Source: Longimicrobium terrae (GTDB lineage Bacteria > Gemmatimonadota > Gemmatimonadetes > Longimicrobiales > Longimicrobiaceae). From it: a DNA stretch of 46,339 nucleotides. Below are positions 1 through 8,237 of this stretch, in pieces; positions within the stretch are counted from its first letter, which is position 1, and the number at the start of each line of letters is the position of its first letter. The notes under the pieces are model-generated. The model was not told the DNA's origin, ran no database searches, and worked only from the letters and a program-made list of their open reading frames with translations. The translations under genes and the position numbers were made by a program. The DNA lies in contig NZ_JACHIA010000032.1 in NCBI RefSeq assembly GCF_014202995.1, positions 1 through 46,339 on the forward strand, in the 5' to 3' direction.

Positions 1-78
<78 letters not shown>

Positions 79-160
79 GGAGACAACGAGTAACCTTCTT
101 CGGAAGACGAAAGTTTCTCACAGGTCGACTCGGACAGACATCCCGGACACACTGGTTGAA

Positions 161-234
<74 letters not shown>

Positions 235-245
235 CTGCCCTAGGC

Positions 246-286
246 AAAACCCCCGCAACGGTTTCCGTTGTCGGGGGTTTTGTTTT
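246..286 (+). terminator. Strong intrinsic terminator after 16S-tRNA-Ile
   Basis: The arms AAAACCCCCG (246-255) and CGGGGGTTTT (272-281) enclose a second stem CAACGG/CCGTTG with a TTT loop, and a T-rich tail follows. The hairpin is nearly perfect and only 11 bases from the tRNA end, so the transcript very probably ends here. Confidence 0.9.
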
Positions 287-768
287 TCCGGCACTCCCGC
301 ACACCGCGGCTTCGTCGTTCGGGCATCGGTGTGCCTCTGAGTGCCGATCAGATCAGATCGGGGAAGGCGCTGGACCACGTGCTCTGCGCCGACGCAGGAT
401 CTCCGGCCGTCTGGCGTAATGATCGATCCGGAACTCAAACGGGTGAAACCGGTTCAGCGCGGCGGCTAGGACCTCGTTCACGCAGCAGGGGCGCACCAGG
501 ATCGCCCCGTCGCGGGCGCCGGAGAGAGGGCGCGTAGTGCTTCCACATGGCTGGGAAGCGGACGCTGCTTGAAGGTGCCGTGGTCGCAGGCATCGTTCGC
601 CTCTCCCGCGGCGTCCCGGACGCCGATGAGTTCATGACTGATCTGCAGCGCGCGCGGGCGCAGGTGCAACGGCGTCCCGCGCAGAACTCCACAGGGACAA
701 AACCGCCCCGGCTGCCAGCAATGGCGCCCGGGGCGGCTCTCTTCCGTTACTCTCTCACCACCGGGTGA
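287..768. other. Intergenic region, no gene recognised
   Basis: About 480 bases separate the tRNA terminator from the HAF-repeat gene, which ends at 769 on the minus strand. Open frames here are short and overlap on both strands, with no convincing ribosome site or family resemblance. I see no repeat or strong hairpin. Confidence 0.5.
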
Positions 769-1776
769 TTACCGCTCCGGCTTGAGCAGCACCGCTTCTT
801 CCTTGCCGTCGGCGAGCGTGGCGAGGCCGAGGATCCACCCGTGGTTGTTGATGTCGAGCGCATTCGTCAGGCGCAGCCCGGCGTCCGCGGGGAGCAGTTC
901 GTCCAGGTAGATTACCCGCCCGCCGTCCCACAGCACCGGCCGCCCCCTGCCTTCCATGGGGGAAACTTCGCCGACCACCTGCCCCGAGTCGTTGAGCGCC
1001 GCGGCCGAGGCCATCATTCCCGGCGGAGTGAGGTCCTTCATCCGGCCATTTTCCCAGAGAAAGGCGCTCACCAGGAGATCCCCCATCATCGATCCCACCA
1101 CCTGTCCCCGCTCGTTCAGGTCGGACGGCATGTAGGTGCCGCCTGTGGACGGTGCCAGGTCCTCCACCCGGCCGTTGCGCCAAAGGACCGCGTGCAGCTC
1201 TCCGTCCGAGCCCTGTGCGGTTCCGAGGACCCACCCGGCATTGTTGATGGCGACGGCGCTCGCGAGCCCGCCGGTCACCAGAGGGGCAAGGATCCGCACC
1301 GTTCCGCCGCTCCACAACAGCGCTACGGGAGGTGCTCCCGGTCGCGCGCCGCTGCCGACCGCGTCGCCCCGCCCGTTGATCCCGAACCCCGTGCTCGTGA
1401 AGAACCCCTGGGGCACCGGCAGGCGCGTTGTCCGGCCCTCCTGCCACAGGTACGCGAAGGACCCCGACAGCGATTCCCGCCCCGTCCCCACCACCGCGCC
1501 CGCCTCGCTCACGCGGCTGGTTTCCCCGGCAAACCCCTCGAGATAACGAAACTCCCCGCCCACGTGCAGGAACGGCCGCGCGTGCATCATCCTCCCTTGC
1601 GTCCCCGCGACCCATCCGGAGTCGTTCATGCTCAGGTTGCCCAGGATGCTGACGTCGCCAAGGTCGCCGAAGTCGCCCAGCCGCTCGACCGTGTACCGAG
1701 GCGGGGGCTGCGACGCGGCGGCGGCCGGCGTGAGCGCCAGGAGGACGAGGAGGGAGCGGATCGAAGGCATGAGCAT
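769..1776 (-). CDS. Secreted HAF-repeat protein
   Basis: The protein has 335 residues if it starts at the ATG at 1776; an in-frame ATG two codons later (1770) is equally possible, and no good ribosome site separates them. The N-terminus is a typical signal peptide (basic Arg, a Leu/Val/Ala core, then AAAAS). The mature part is a chain of roughly 45-residue units with the pattern 'N-GWV-GT', 'NERGQVVG', 'LNDSGQVVG', 'INNHGWILG', each followed by an aromatic 'A-LW--G' stretch. This pattern defines the extracellular HAF repeat family, predicted to form a beta-propeller-like fold. Its function is unknown. The gene stands alone between the tRNA-Ile terminator and a partial copy of the tRNA 3' end, so it may belong to an inserted or duplicated segment. 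Confidence 0.85.
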   Translation of the reverse strand: MLMPSIRSLLVLLALTPAAAASQPPPRYTVERLGDFGDLGDVSILGNLSMNDSGWVAGTQGRMMHARPFLHVGGEFRYLEGFAGETSRVSEAGAVVGTGRESLSGSFAYLWQEGRTTRLPVPQGFFTSTGFGINGRGDAVGSGARPGAPPVALLWSGGTVRILAPLVTGGLASAVAINNAGWVLGTAQGSDGELHAVLWRNGRVEDLAPSTGGTYMPSDLNERGQVVGSMMGDLLVSAFLWENGRMKDLTPPGMMASAAALNDSGQVVGEVSPMEGRGRPVLWDGGRVIYLDELLPADAGLRLTNALDINNHGWILGLATLADGKEEAVLLKPER

Positions 1777-2091
1777 GATGGCCGGTCGGGAAAGGAGAGA
1801 ATGAATTACGGCTGGATTTGACGCTCGCCACAGGTCGACGGCGCCGGGGGTGAACATCCATGGTGCCGGACGCGGGCGCAAGGTCCTTTGCTGGGTACCC
1901 GCGGCGGGGAAGTGGCTGCCGTCGCGGGAGACAGCACCGGGCGACGGTGGTCGCGCCACGCTGTGAGATCCTGATCTCAGGCGACGGCGGGCGAGCAGTT
2001 CCGCACGCCCCCGCTCGACGACTCGCCCGATCCCCGCACTGTCCGCCAAGCGTGCCCTGCCGCGGACTCCTCGCGCGAGGATCTCATGGCC

Positions 2092-2176
2092 AAGCGAGGC
2101 CGGCCGTTCGAATCGGCCCAGGCCCACTGCCCTGAGCGAGCAACCGCGACAGATTCCGTTGTCGGGGGTTTTGTTG
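2092..2176 (+). pseudogene. Duplicated tRNA-Ile 3' fragment with decayed terminator
   Basis: Bases 2101-2133 are identical over 33 bases to 209-241, covering the T arm, the 3' acceptor strand and seven bases downstream of the tRNA. Weaker similarity extends a few bases upstream into the anticodon stem. Further on, 2154-2173 repeats the right half of the terminator at 263-282 exactly, while the C-rich left arm is missing, so this copy cannot form the same hairpin. There is no 5' half of a tRNA. It could be an attachment-site duplication or the remnant of a segmental duplication. Confidence 0.85.
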
Positions 2177-2404
2177 TTCCGGCATCTTCGCGCACTCCGC
2201 GCCCGCCCGCCTCCGCCCGTTGCCACGAACCGTCCGCAACCAGATCGCTCTTCGGTCCGTCTTACCTACGATCATTCCTGGACCAGGCCGCGGCGTACGG
2301 GGTCTCTACAGGATTGCGGACGGAACAATGGAGGGTGAAGGCGGCTATCTGTTTCCGCCACCGTAAACATCATCCACGAACCCTGATCCCCAGGAGCACG
2401 GCGA

Positions 2405-3529
2405 GTGCAGCCGGAAGCCGCGGGCCTATCGAATCTTGTTGGCATGGCGGGCCCGCGCGAGCCGGCTATTCTGCGCCCGCGCACGCTCGCCGCATTCTAC
2501 CTGGCCTTCTGGGCGGGGGCGTTCTGCTTTTCTCTCTTCGCCTATCATTTCGCAGGCACCTTCTCCCATCCCACGCAGTCGGCGGTGTTCGACATGGGCA
2601 CGTGGATGGTGGTGAGTGCGCTGGGCTGCTCCATCGGCTACATGCTTCCCATGGAGCAGGGTCCCACCTGGCGCCAGGCGTTTGCCCTCGCGGCGGGGGC
2701 GCTGGCCGTGGGCTTCGTGCGCGCGCTGCTGATTGAACTGCTGGCGTCGCGCTATGGATGGGTCACCGGCGGTCTGCTGAACCTGTACCTGGTAGGCATC
2801 GGCGCCGATCTGCTGATCAACGTGTCGTTCGTGGGGATGGGAAGCGCGCTGTCCGGCGCCATCCGCAACCACCACGAGCAGGTGCGCATGGCCGCGCTGG
2901 AAGACGAACTCGCCGCCTCCCGCGCGGCGGCCATGCGCGCGCACCTGCGGCCCGGAATCGTGCTGCGGGCCATGGAGTCCATGGCGGACCAGCTCTTGTC
3001 CGATCCCGACGGGGCCACCGGCCGCGTGATGTCGCTGAGCGCGCTGCTGAACCTGCAGCTTCAGCGCGCCCGCCAGAGCCGCGTGTCCGTGGATGAGGAA
3101 CTGGAGTTCATCCACGCCTACGTGGAGATGGACCGCGCCGCCGCGGGCTCCACCATCCACCTGCGTGTCCAGGCCGGCGACGCGGCGCTCGCCCTCCCCA
3201 TCCCGCCCAACTGCATCTCCATTCTGCTGGAATCCGTGCTGCGTGCCCGCCCGGAAGCCGCCACAGACGTCGTGGTGGAGATCGAAGTGCGCGTCGTGGG
3301 GGAGCGGCTGGAGATCGTCGTGCGCGACGATCTGGCGGTTGGGGCGAGCGCCCGGAACGCGCAGGGGTGGGAGGCCGTTTCGGACCTGTCGGCCAGCCTG
3401 GCCGCCCAGTTCGGGCCCGGCGCGATCCCCCGGTTTGCCGACCGGGCGGAGGGCGTGGAGAGCCGGGTGAGCATCCCCATCGGCCGGCTGGAGGAGCGTG
3501 CCGGGTTGCGGGAGGACGCGGATGGCTGA
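2405..3529 (+). CDS. Degenerate LytS-type membrane histidine kinase (likely pseudokinase)
   Basis: This 374-residue protein starts at GTG 2405, supported by AGGAG at 2392-2396; an internal ATG at 2444 has no clear ribosome site. Hydrophobic segments at about 28-50, 66-82, 92-114 and 120-150 form a membrane domain. After a linker, residues 160-300 follow the layout of the LytS/YehU kinase family, but key residues are missing. Where active members read 'LRPHFLFN', this one reads 'LRPGIVLRAM', with Gly184 in place of the phosphorylated His. The ATP-binding N-box has become 'ILLESVLRA', and no clear G-box follows. The stop overlaps the start of the active kinase by 8 bases, so the two are translationally coupled. 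I infer a sensory or dimerising partner rather than an enzyme. Confidence 0.75.
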   Translation: MQPEAAGLSNLVGMAGPREPAILRPRTLAAFYLAFWAGAFCFSLFAYHFAGTFSHPTQSAVFDMGTWMVVSALGCSIGYMLPMEQGPTWRQAFALAAGALAVGFVRALLIELLASRYGWVTGGLLNLYLVGIGADLLINVSFVGMGSALSGAIRNHHEQVRMAALEDELAASRAAAMRAHLRPGIVLRAMESMADQLLSDPDGATGRVMSLSALLNLQLQRARQSRVSVDEELEFIHAYVEMDRAAAGSTIHLRVQAGDAALALPIPPNCISILLESVLRARPEAATDVVVEIEVRVVGERLEIVVRDDLAVGASARNAQGWEAVSDLSASLAAQFGPGAIPRFADRAEGVESRVSIPIGRLEERAGLREDADG

Positions 3530-4703
3530 TCAGACGCTTGCCGGCGCGCAGGCGCCGTCCGGGACGACGGGGCGATTCAGGGCCGCGGTGCTGGGATGCT
3601 GGATGCTGCACGCGGGACTCGGGCTCGCCACCGACCTGTACCGCGCCGAGGGCGGCCTGGAGGGGCCGTACTTCGTGGACGCGGCGCTGAGCAACGCCGC
3701 GTCGTCGGGGGTGTGGCTGGCGATTTTCGTGGTCGCGTTCACCGTCACCCGCGCCGGCCGGGAGGTGCGCGGCGGGGTGGCTTCGCTGATCCTCCTGGTC
3801 GTGCTTCTGACCGTCGCGCGGCAGTGGCTGGACGACGCGGTGTGGTGCCTGTCGCGCTACGCGGAGTGTCCCGGCGGCCGCCTTCGCCTGAGCTACCGGC
3901 TGCTGACCGGGCCCACGACCATCGCCACGGTGGCGAACATGTTCGCGGTGGGCTGGGCCATGCGCACCATCACGCTGTCGCGCGAGTTCGGGCAGCGGCG
4001 CCGGGCGGCGCGCGCGGAGCTTCTGCGCGCGCAGGCGCGGGCGCTGGAGAGCAGCCTGCGGCCGCACTTTCTGTTCAACGCGCTGCAGTCGGTCACCACG
4101 CTCATGCACCGCGATCCGCACTCCGCGCGCGCGATGATGCTGGGAATGCGGCGCCTGCTGGAGCACTCCGTGGAATCCGCGGAGCACCCGGAGGTCGCCG
4201 TGCGCGAGGAACTGGAGATCGTGGAACTGTACCTGGGAATCGAGGGCCTGCGCTTTGGCGGGCGGCTGCAGGTGCGGATCGACGCGGATCCGGCCGCGCT
4301 GGCGGGGAGCCTTCCGCCGTTCGTGCTTCAGCCGCTGGTGGAGAACGCGGTGCACCACGCGATCGCGGTGCGTGGCGGAGGGCGAATCGGCGTATCGCTG
4401 GCGCGGACGGGCGGCAGGCTGGAGGTGGCCATCACCGACACGGGGGCGGGCGGGGAAGTGCGCGCGGCGCGCAGCGGGTCGGGGATTGGCCTTCAGAACG
4501 TGCGCGCGCGGCTGGAAATGCTGTACGGGCGCGACTGGCAGCTGCAGGTGAACGCGGCCAGCGGCGGAACATCCACCACGCTCTCCATCCCCTTTCGCGC
4601 CTTGGCCGTGCCCAGCGGCGCCGAGACGGAGTCCGCTGCCGCGTGGGTGCCCTTGTCCGCCGCGCGTGTGGTCCCGCTGGGTCCCTCCGCTACCGCGACC
4701 TGA
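3522..4703 (+). CDS. LytS-family sensor histidine kinase
   Basis: This membrane histidine kinase has 393 residues. It starts at ATG 3522 with GGAGG at 3511-3515, overlapping the end of the degenerate paralogue by 8 bases. Hydrophobic segments lie at about 20-37, 60-78, 86-100 and 130-148. The His_kinase domain has 'LRPHFLFNAL' with phospho-acceptor His182. The ATP domain has N-box 'LVENAVHHAI', a 'DTGAGG' G1 box and 'GIGLQNVRARL' G2 box, so it should be active. The signal is unknown. The LytTR regulator 253 bases downstream on the same strand is the obvious partner. The last 35 residues are a non-conserved Ala/Ser-rich tail. Confidence 0.92.
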   Translation: MADQTLAGAQAPSGTTGRFRAAVLGCWMLHAGLGLATDLYRAEGGLEGPYFVDAALSNAASSGVWLAIFVVAFTVTRAGREVRGGVASLILLVVLLTVARQWLDDAVWCLSRYAECPGGRLRLSYRLLTGPTTIATVANMFAVGWAMRTITLSREFGQRRRAARAELLRAQARALESSLRPHFLFNALQSVTTLMHRDPHSARAMMLGMRRLLEHSVESAEHPEVAVREELEIVELYLGIEGLRFGGRLQVRIDADPAALAGSLPPFVLQPLVENAVHHAIAVRGGGRIGVSLARTGGRLEVAITDTGAGGEVRAARSGSGIGLQNVRARLEMLYGRDWQLQVNAASGGTSTTLSIPFRALAVPSGAETESAAAWVPLSAARVVPLGPSATAT

Positions 4704-4956
4704 CCGGCGGAGTCGAACGGTGTACGGCGGGTCATCTGATCCGACTCCGTCGACGGGCCGTGCGAGGGCGGGCCACACAATCGTTCTCGGAGCCGGAGAT
4801 CCGTGCGGCGACGGAGAATCTGATCGTCCGCGGAGGAGAAGGAGATCGCGCGACGGGCGATCCCATCGTCATCCGCATCCGTGAAGGCGCGTTCCGCATC
4901 GCATTCCCGCCTCGCGGCCCATCGCCGGCGCGGCCACTTTCTGATCCGCATCTGCC

Positions 4957-5718
4957 ATGAACGCCCTCCGCACGCTGATCGTGGACGACGAGGCACTCGC
5001 GCGCGAGCGGCTGCGGGTGCTGCTCGCGGATGAGGACGAGGTCGAGGTCGTAGGCGAATGCGCGGGCGGCGCCGAGGCCATCGACCAGATCCGGCGCCTG
5101 CGGCCCGACCTCGTCTTTCTGGACGTGCAGATGCCGGAGGTGGACGGATTCGACGTGATCGCGGAGGTCGGCCCGGAGGAGTGCCCGGCGGTGGTGTTCG
5201 CCACCTCGTACGACCATTTCGCGCTGCGTGCGTTTGAGGCCAACGCGGTGGATTACCTGCTGAAGCCGGTCTCGGCCGAGCGGCTGCGGACGACGCTGCG
5301 GCGGGCGGCGGCGCGTGCGGCGATGCCCGCGGGCGAACGCTTTCCGCCATCCATCCCCTCGCTGGTGGAGGGCGCGGGGGCGGCGGGGTACCGCGAGCGG
5401 CTGTCGGTGCGGGTGGGCAACCGCTTTCAGATCCTGCGCACGGAGGAACTGCTCTGGATCGAGGCCGCCGACAACTACGTGCAGCTCCGGACGGCGGGCG
5501 GCGAGTTTCTGTATCGCGCGACGATGGCGGAGATGCTGAAGGTGCTGGATCCCGGCCGGTTCATCCGCATCCACCGCTCCATGATCATCAACGTGGACGC
5601 GGTGCAGTTCATTGAGCCATGGGGGATGGGCGAGTACCTGTTCACGCTGGCGGACGGGCGAAAGGCCGGCTCCACGCGGACGTACCGCGACCCCATCCGT
5701 ATCGCGTTCGACCTGTGA
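4957..5718 (+). CDS. LytTR-family response regulator
   Basis: This is a 253-residue two-domain regulator. The receiver domain (about 5-120) has the acidic pair DD at 10-11, phospho-acceptor Asp56 in 'FLDVQMPEVDG', and Lys in 'DYLLKP'. The C-terminal LytTR DNA-binding domain (about 145-253) shows 'WIEAADNYVQL', 'RIHRSMIINV' and a final 'TYRDPI'. LytTR domains bind paired 9-bp direct repeats about 21-22 bp apart. The preceding kinase is its likely donor. The 253-base gap upstream is long for an operon, so it may also have its own promoter. No Shine-Dalgarno is evident before the ATG. Confidence 0.93.
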   Translation: MNALRTLIVDDEALARERLRVLLADEDEVEVVGECAGGAEAIDQIRRLRPDLVFLDVQMPEVDGFDVIAEVGPEECPAVVFATSYDHFALRAFEANAVDYLLKPVSAERLRTTLRRAAARAAMPAGERFPPSIPSLVEGAGAAGYRERLSVRVGNRFQILRTEELLWIEAADNYVQLRTAGGEFLYRATMAEMLKVLDPGRFIRIHRSMIINVDAVQFIEPWGMGEYLFTLADGRKAGSTRTYRDPIRIAFDL

Positions 5719-5833
5719 CGCGGGGGGATGGCGGGACGTCCGGCGCATGACGTGCAATCATCCGCGCACTCCCGATCCTCCGTCCGGGCTGCGGATGGAT
5801 GATCTCCGGCTCGCCCCCGCACCGTGAACCTTG

Positions 5834-6484
5834 ATGCCGCCACAGGAAACCGCCGCCTTTGACTGGACGCGCTACCGCGACGCCACGCTCGCCGGCCTTT
5901 CGGTGCTGATTCCGGTGCCGTTCGTGGATGACGCGTTCGAAGCCTTTTTCCGCGGCCGCATTCCGGGCGCGGTGGCGCGCTCCCGCGGGCGCGCGATTCC
6001 GGACGACGCCCGCGCCGTGCTGCGCGAAGGGGAGGGCGGGGGCGGCTGCCTGGCGCTTCCCGTGCGCCTTACGGTGGGCCTGCTGAAGCGCCTTTCGCGA
6101 AAGCTGCTGTATTTTCTGACGGTCAAGACGGCCACGGACCGCCTGGCGCACTACTGGTACCGCGCGTTTCTGATCGACCACATGCTGATGTCCGGGCATC
6201 TGGCGGATGCGGCGTCCGCGCGGGTGGCGCGAAATGCGATGGATGAGGTGCTCGCGAACGCCTCGGGACCGCTGCCCCGCCTGGCGCGGCAGGTGATTGC
6301 CAGCAGCCGCAACGTGTGGCCGGTGCTTCGGCGTGCGCGGCGCGGCGAGGAAGCCCCGGAGGTGCGGGAGGTGCGATCGGAGATGGAGGGGCGCTGGAAC
6401 GACGTGGGCGAGGAGCTTCGGTCGATGGCGGCGCGGTACGATGCGGCGTGGGCGCGGCTGGGCGGATCCGGCACGGAGCGCTGA
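5834..6484 (+). CDS. Conserved-looking protein of unknown function
   Basis: This protein has 216 residues starting at ATG 5834; a TTG three bases earlier is also in frame. I do not recognise the family. The N-terminus carries a moderately hydrophobic stretch ('LAGLSVLIPVPFVDDAF') and the middle is rich in basic and hydrophobic residues ('LTVGLLKRLSRKLLYFLTV'), followed by 'HYWYRAFLIDHML'. The C-terminal third is charged and helical. It may be an amphipathic membrane-associated protein. Codon use is normal for the region, so the frame is probably real. It lies 115 bases after the LytTR regulator on the same strand, possibly co-transcribed. Confidence 0.65.
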   Translation: MPPQETAAFDWTRYRDATLAGLSVLIPVPFVDDAFEAFFRGRIPGAVARSRGRAIPDDARAVLREGEGGGGCLALPVRLTVGLLKRLSRKLLYFLTVKTATDRLAHYWYRAFLIDHMLMSGHLADAASARVARNAMDEVLANASGPLPRLARQVIASSRNVWPVLRRARRGEEAPEVREVRSEMEGRWNDVGEELRSMAARYDAAWARLGGSGTER

Positions 6485-6545
6485 TCGGCGTCCGCGCGGC
6501 TGATTGTCCGCGTTATCGATGAGATGCGGCGCCGCTCCAAAGAAC

Positions 6546-6575
6546 GGGGTGAACCGCCGGAATTCTGGGGTGAGC
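6546..6575 (+). promoter_or_regulatory. Direct-repeat operator, LytTR-like (copy 1)
   Basis: GGGGTGAAC at 6546-6554 is repeated as GGGGTGAGC at 6567-6575, with a start-to-start distance of 21 bases. On the other strand the repeats read like CGGTTCACCCC, close to LytTR half-sites that carry a GTT core. The second repeat ends just upstream of a promoter-like TTCAAC (6580-6585), spacer 16, TAGATT (6602-6607). The same arrangement lies before the second mini-lipoprotein gene. Confidence 0.6.
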
Positions 6576-6579
6576 GCGC

Positions 6580-6607
6580 TTCAACCGCGCGGAGGAAAGC
6601 CTAGATT
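6580..6607 (+). promoter_or_regulatory. Candidate promoter of first mini-lipoprotein gene
   Basis: TTCAAC and TAGATT are separated by 16 bases, 57 bases before the start codon. The block from GGGGTGA through CGCGCTTCA to TAGATTT is almost identical to 6961-7003 upstream of the next paralogue, although the leaders in between differ. This conservation is the main reason to call it. Confidence 0.5.
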
Positions 6608-6664
6608 TGTGAGTGCCGGGAATGCCTGTCGGCACCCACGAATCTCCTTTCCGCAGAGGTCCAG

Positions 6665-6820
6665 ATGAAGCTTCGCAAGCTGCTGCTCGCCGCCGCCGTG
6701 CTGTTCTGCGCGTCGTCCCTGTCCGCCTGCGGAGGCGAGTCGCCGACGCATGCGGCGCCCGCCGAAGCGTCGCTCGAGTGCGGTATAATCGGCTCCGGGA
6801 TGGGCAAGGCGTGCTCCTGA
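6665..6820 (+). CDS. Mini-lipoprotein, paralogue 1 (51 aa)
   Basis: The peptide has 51 residues. A basic start (MKLRK), a Leu/Ala core and the lipobox LSAC predict export and lipidation at Cys22, leaving about 30 residues. The mature part ends with a pair of cysteines in 'CGIIGSGMGKACS'. The next two genes share the layout: signal, lipobox, a Pro/Thr-rich linker, then C-x(n)-GSG-G-C-S at the very end. The start is preceded by CAGAGGTCCAG, which recurs before the third copy. The gene has its own promoter-like block and its own terminator. Function is unknown; possible roles are a surface or signalling peptide. Confidence 0.75.
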   Translation: MKLRKLLLAAAVLFCASSLSACGGESPTHAAPAEASLECGIIGSGMGKACS

Positions 6821-6854
6821 CCCGACGGACGCGGTTCGGCCGGGCCACATTCAG

Positions 6855-6893
6855 AAGCCCCGCGAGCGGTTGCTCGCGGGGCTTTTCGTGTTT
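6855..6893 (+). terminator. Terminator after mini-lipoprotein 1
   Basis: The arms AAGCCCCGCGAGC (6855-6867) and GCTCGCGGGGCTT (6872-6884) pair perfectly around GGTT, followed by TTCGTGTTTTT. The hairpin lies 35 bases after the stop codon. Confidence 0.9.
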
Positions 6894-6939
6894 TTCCCAC
6901 CAAGCGGAAATCGGCGTTCAGGCTGTGGCGCGGGAAAAT

Positions 6940-7002
6940 GGGGCGAACGTGCTGGATCGCGGGGTGAACGCGCTTCACCCCAGCCCGGCGGAAATCTAGA
7001 TT
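6940..7002 (+). promoter_or_regulatory. Direct-repeat operator plus candidate promoter (copy 2)
   Basis: GGGGCGAAC (6940-6948) and GGGGTGAAC (6961-6969) repeat with a 21-base period. They are followed by TTCACC (6974-6979), spacer 17, TAGATT (6997-7002). The second repeat overlaps the -35 side, as expected for an activator that contacts polymerase. The block aligns without gaps over 44 bases to the one upstream of the first mini-lipoprotein. Confidence 0.6.
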
Positions 7003-7057
7003 TCTCAAGTCGGGATCGCCGACCGGCACCTCCACGCTTTTCTCTCGCGAGGACCTC

Positions 7058-7204
7058 ATGACGCTACGCAAGCTCCTTCTCGCGGCCGCGCTGCTGACCA
7101 GCTCCGTTCTGGGCGCGTGCACCGGCGCCACGCCCACCGTTCCCGACACGGCTGAAACGTGCAGCGGCGCCCTGGGATCGGGCGGCGGACGGGTATGCTC
7201 GTAA
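7058..7204 (+). CDS. Mini-lipoprotein, paralogue 2 (48 aa)
   Basis: The peptide has 48 residues. The signal 'MTLRKLLLAAALL' leads to lipobox LGAC with lipidated Cys21. The mature part is only 28 residues, 'CTGATPTVPDTAE' followed by 'CSGALGSGGGRVCS'. It is clearly a paralogue of the next gene: the 'CTGA-PT-PDTAE' linker and 'GSGGGR-CS' end are shared. The upstream region holds the 21-bp direct repeats and a -35/-10 pair. No terminator follows, so it is probably co-transcribed with the third copy 44 bases on. Confidence 0.75.
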   Translation: MTLRKLLLAAALLTSSVLGACTGATPTVPDTAETCSGALGSGGGRVCS

Positions 7205-7248
7205 CCGCCGACGCACGCATCGCCTTCCTTTCATCCTCAGAGGTTCAG

Positions 7249-7395
7249 ATGAAGATCCGCAGACTGCTGCTCGCGCTGGCGCTCCTCGCCGCTCCGGTTC
7301 TGGGTGCCTGCACCGGCGCCTCGCCTACGATTCCCGATACCGCCGAGGGATGCGGCGGGTACATGGGATCGGGCGGCGGACGGACCTGCTCGTAA
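7249..7395 (+). CDS. Mini-lipoprotein, paralogue 3 (48 aa)
   Basis: The peptide has 48 residues. The ATG at 7249 follows CAGAGGTTCAG, matching the leader of paralogue 1; an in-frame upstream extension would bury the signal peptide and is rejected. The signal core ends in lipobox LGAC (Cys21). The tail reads 'CTGASPTIPDTAEG' then 'CGGYMGSGGGRTCS'. The two tail cysteines are conserved in all three copies and could form a disulfide. A strong terminator follows at 7472. Confidence 0.78.
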   Translation: MKIRRLLLALALLAAPVLGACTGASPTIPDTAEGCGGYMGSGGGRTCS

Positions 7396-7471
7396 CCGGC
7401 GGCTCCCGATCGCGATTCCAAGGAGGTGGGGGGCCGCCGAGATCGGGCCGGCTGCTCGTCATCATACAAGG

Positions 7472-7512
7472 GAAAGCCCCGGACCGCGCAGATCGCGCGG
7501 TCCGGGGCTTTC
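7472..7512. terminator. Bidirectional terminator between mini-lipoprotein 3 and tetR
   Basis: GAAAGCCCCGGACCGCG pairs perfectly with CGCGGTCCGGGGCTTTC. The hairpin lies between two converging genes, and A/T residues at both feet suit termination in both directions. Confidence 0.88.
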
Positions 7513-7561
7513 TGTCATCCAGCATGCACGGATTCGTCCAGATCCGCCATCCGCCGCGCGA

Positions 7562-8185
7562 TCAGGCGGGTGCGTCCGCGGGCCAGGCTCGCATGGCGGC
7601 GCGACCCAGCGCGAGAAGCTTTTCGCGAGGGGCACCGTCGCGCGCCTGGTTGGACATGCCCTGGACCAGCGTCATGTACATGGCCGCCAGCGCCGGCGCG
7701 TCCGCATCGCGCGGGAGCAGGCCGGCGTCGACGTCGCGCTGGATGCGGTCGCGGACGCGACCTTCCGTTTCCCGGCGGATCGCGGCGAGTTCCGCCTGCA
7801 CGTCGGCGGATGCCGCGGAGCAGTTGGTGGCCGCGCTGATGATGAGGCACCCCGCGGGCGTGTCCGGGCCCGTGAAGCCGATGGCCGCGCCCTCCAGCAG
7901 CGACTGCACCGCATCGCGCGCGGTAGCCGCCGCGTCCACGCTGTCCATCCAGCCCGCCAGGCCGGCGCTGTAACGACCGACTGCCTCCTGAAACAGCTGC
8001 TTCTTGTCGCCGAACGCGGCGTACAGGCTGGGCGGCGAAATGCCCATTGCCGACGTCAACTGGGCGAGCGAGGTGGAATCGTATCCGTATCGCCAGAACA
8101 GGAGCATGGCCCGCTGCAGCGCCTGCTCGCGGTCAAACGAGAGAGGGCGGCCGGTCCTGCGGCGGGGGGCGGAAGCGTCTTTCAT
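7562..8185 (-). CDS. TetR-family repressor
   Basis: The repressor has 207 residues, starting at ATG 8185 (an ATG seven codons upstream lies in the promoter). The N-terminal helix-turn-helix domain (about 12-60) shows 'SFDREQALQRAMLLFWRYGYDSTSL' type spacing, 'LTSAMGISPPSLYAAFGDKKQLF' and an ordinary TetR recognition helix. The C-terminal half matches the 'TetR_C' ligand-binding layout seen in AcrR/YxaF-like regulators, including 'GCLIISAATNCS'. It is divergent from an SDR gene across a 130-base gap holding a perfect 24-bp palindrome, so it most likely represses that gene and perhaps itself. The inducing ligand is unknown. Confidence 0.9.
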   Translation of the reverse strand: MKDASAPRRRTGRPLSFDREQALQRAMLLFWRYGYDSTSLAQLTSAMGISPPSLYAAFGDKKQLFQEAVGRYSAGLAGWMDSVDAAATARDAVQSLLEGAAIGFTGPDTPAGCLIISAATNCSAASADVQAELAAIRRETEGRVRDRIQRDVDAGLLPRDADAPALAAMYMTLVQGMSNQARDGAPREKLLALGRAAMRAWPADAPA

Positions 8186-8205
8186 AGTGATCGATAGTAA
8201 AGGCA

Positions 8206-8234
8206 TTGACAGTTCCGGGCAAGTGCTCTAGCTT
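8206..8234 (+). promoter_or_regulatory. Sigma70-like promoter of SDR gene
   Basis: A consensus TTGACA (8206-8211), 17-base spacer and TAGCTT (8229-8234) point towards the SDR gene. The expected start of transcription falls inside the palindromic operator at 8238-8261. On the minus strand TTGCCC-17-TACTAT ends only about 10 bases before the tetR ATG, suggesting a very short or absent tetR leader. Confidence 0.65.
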
Positions 8235-8237
8235 CGG

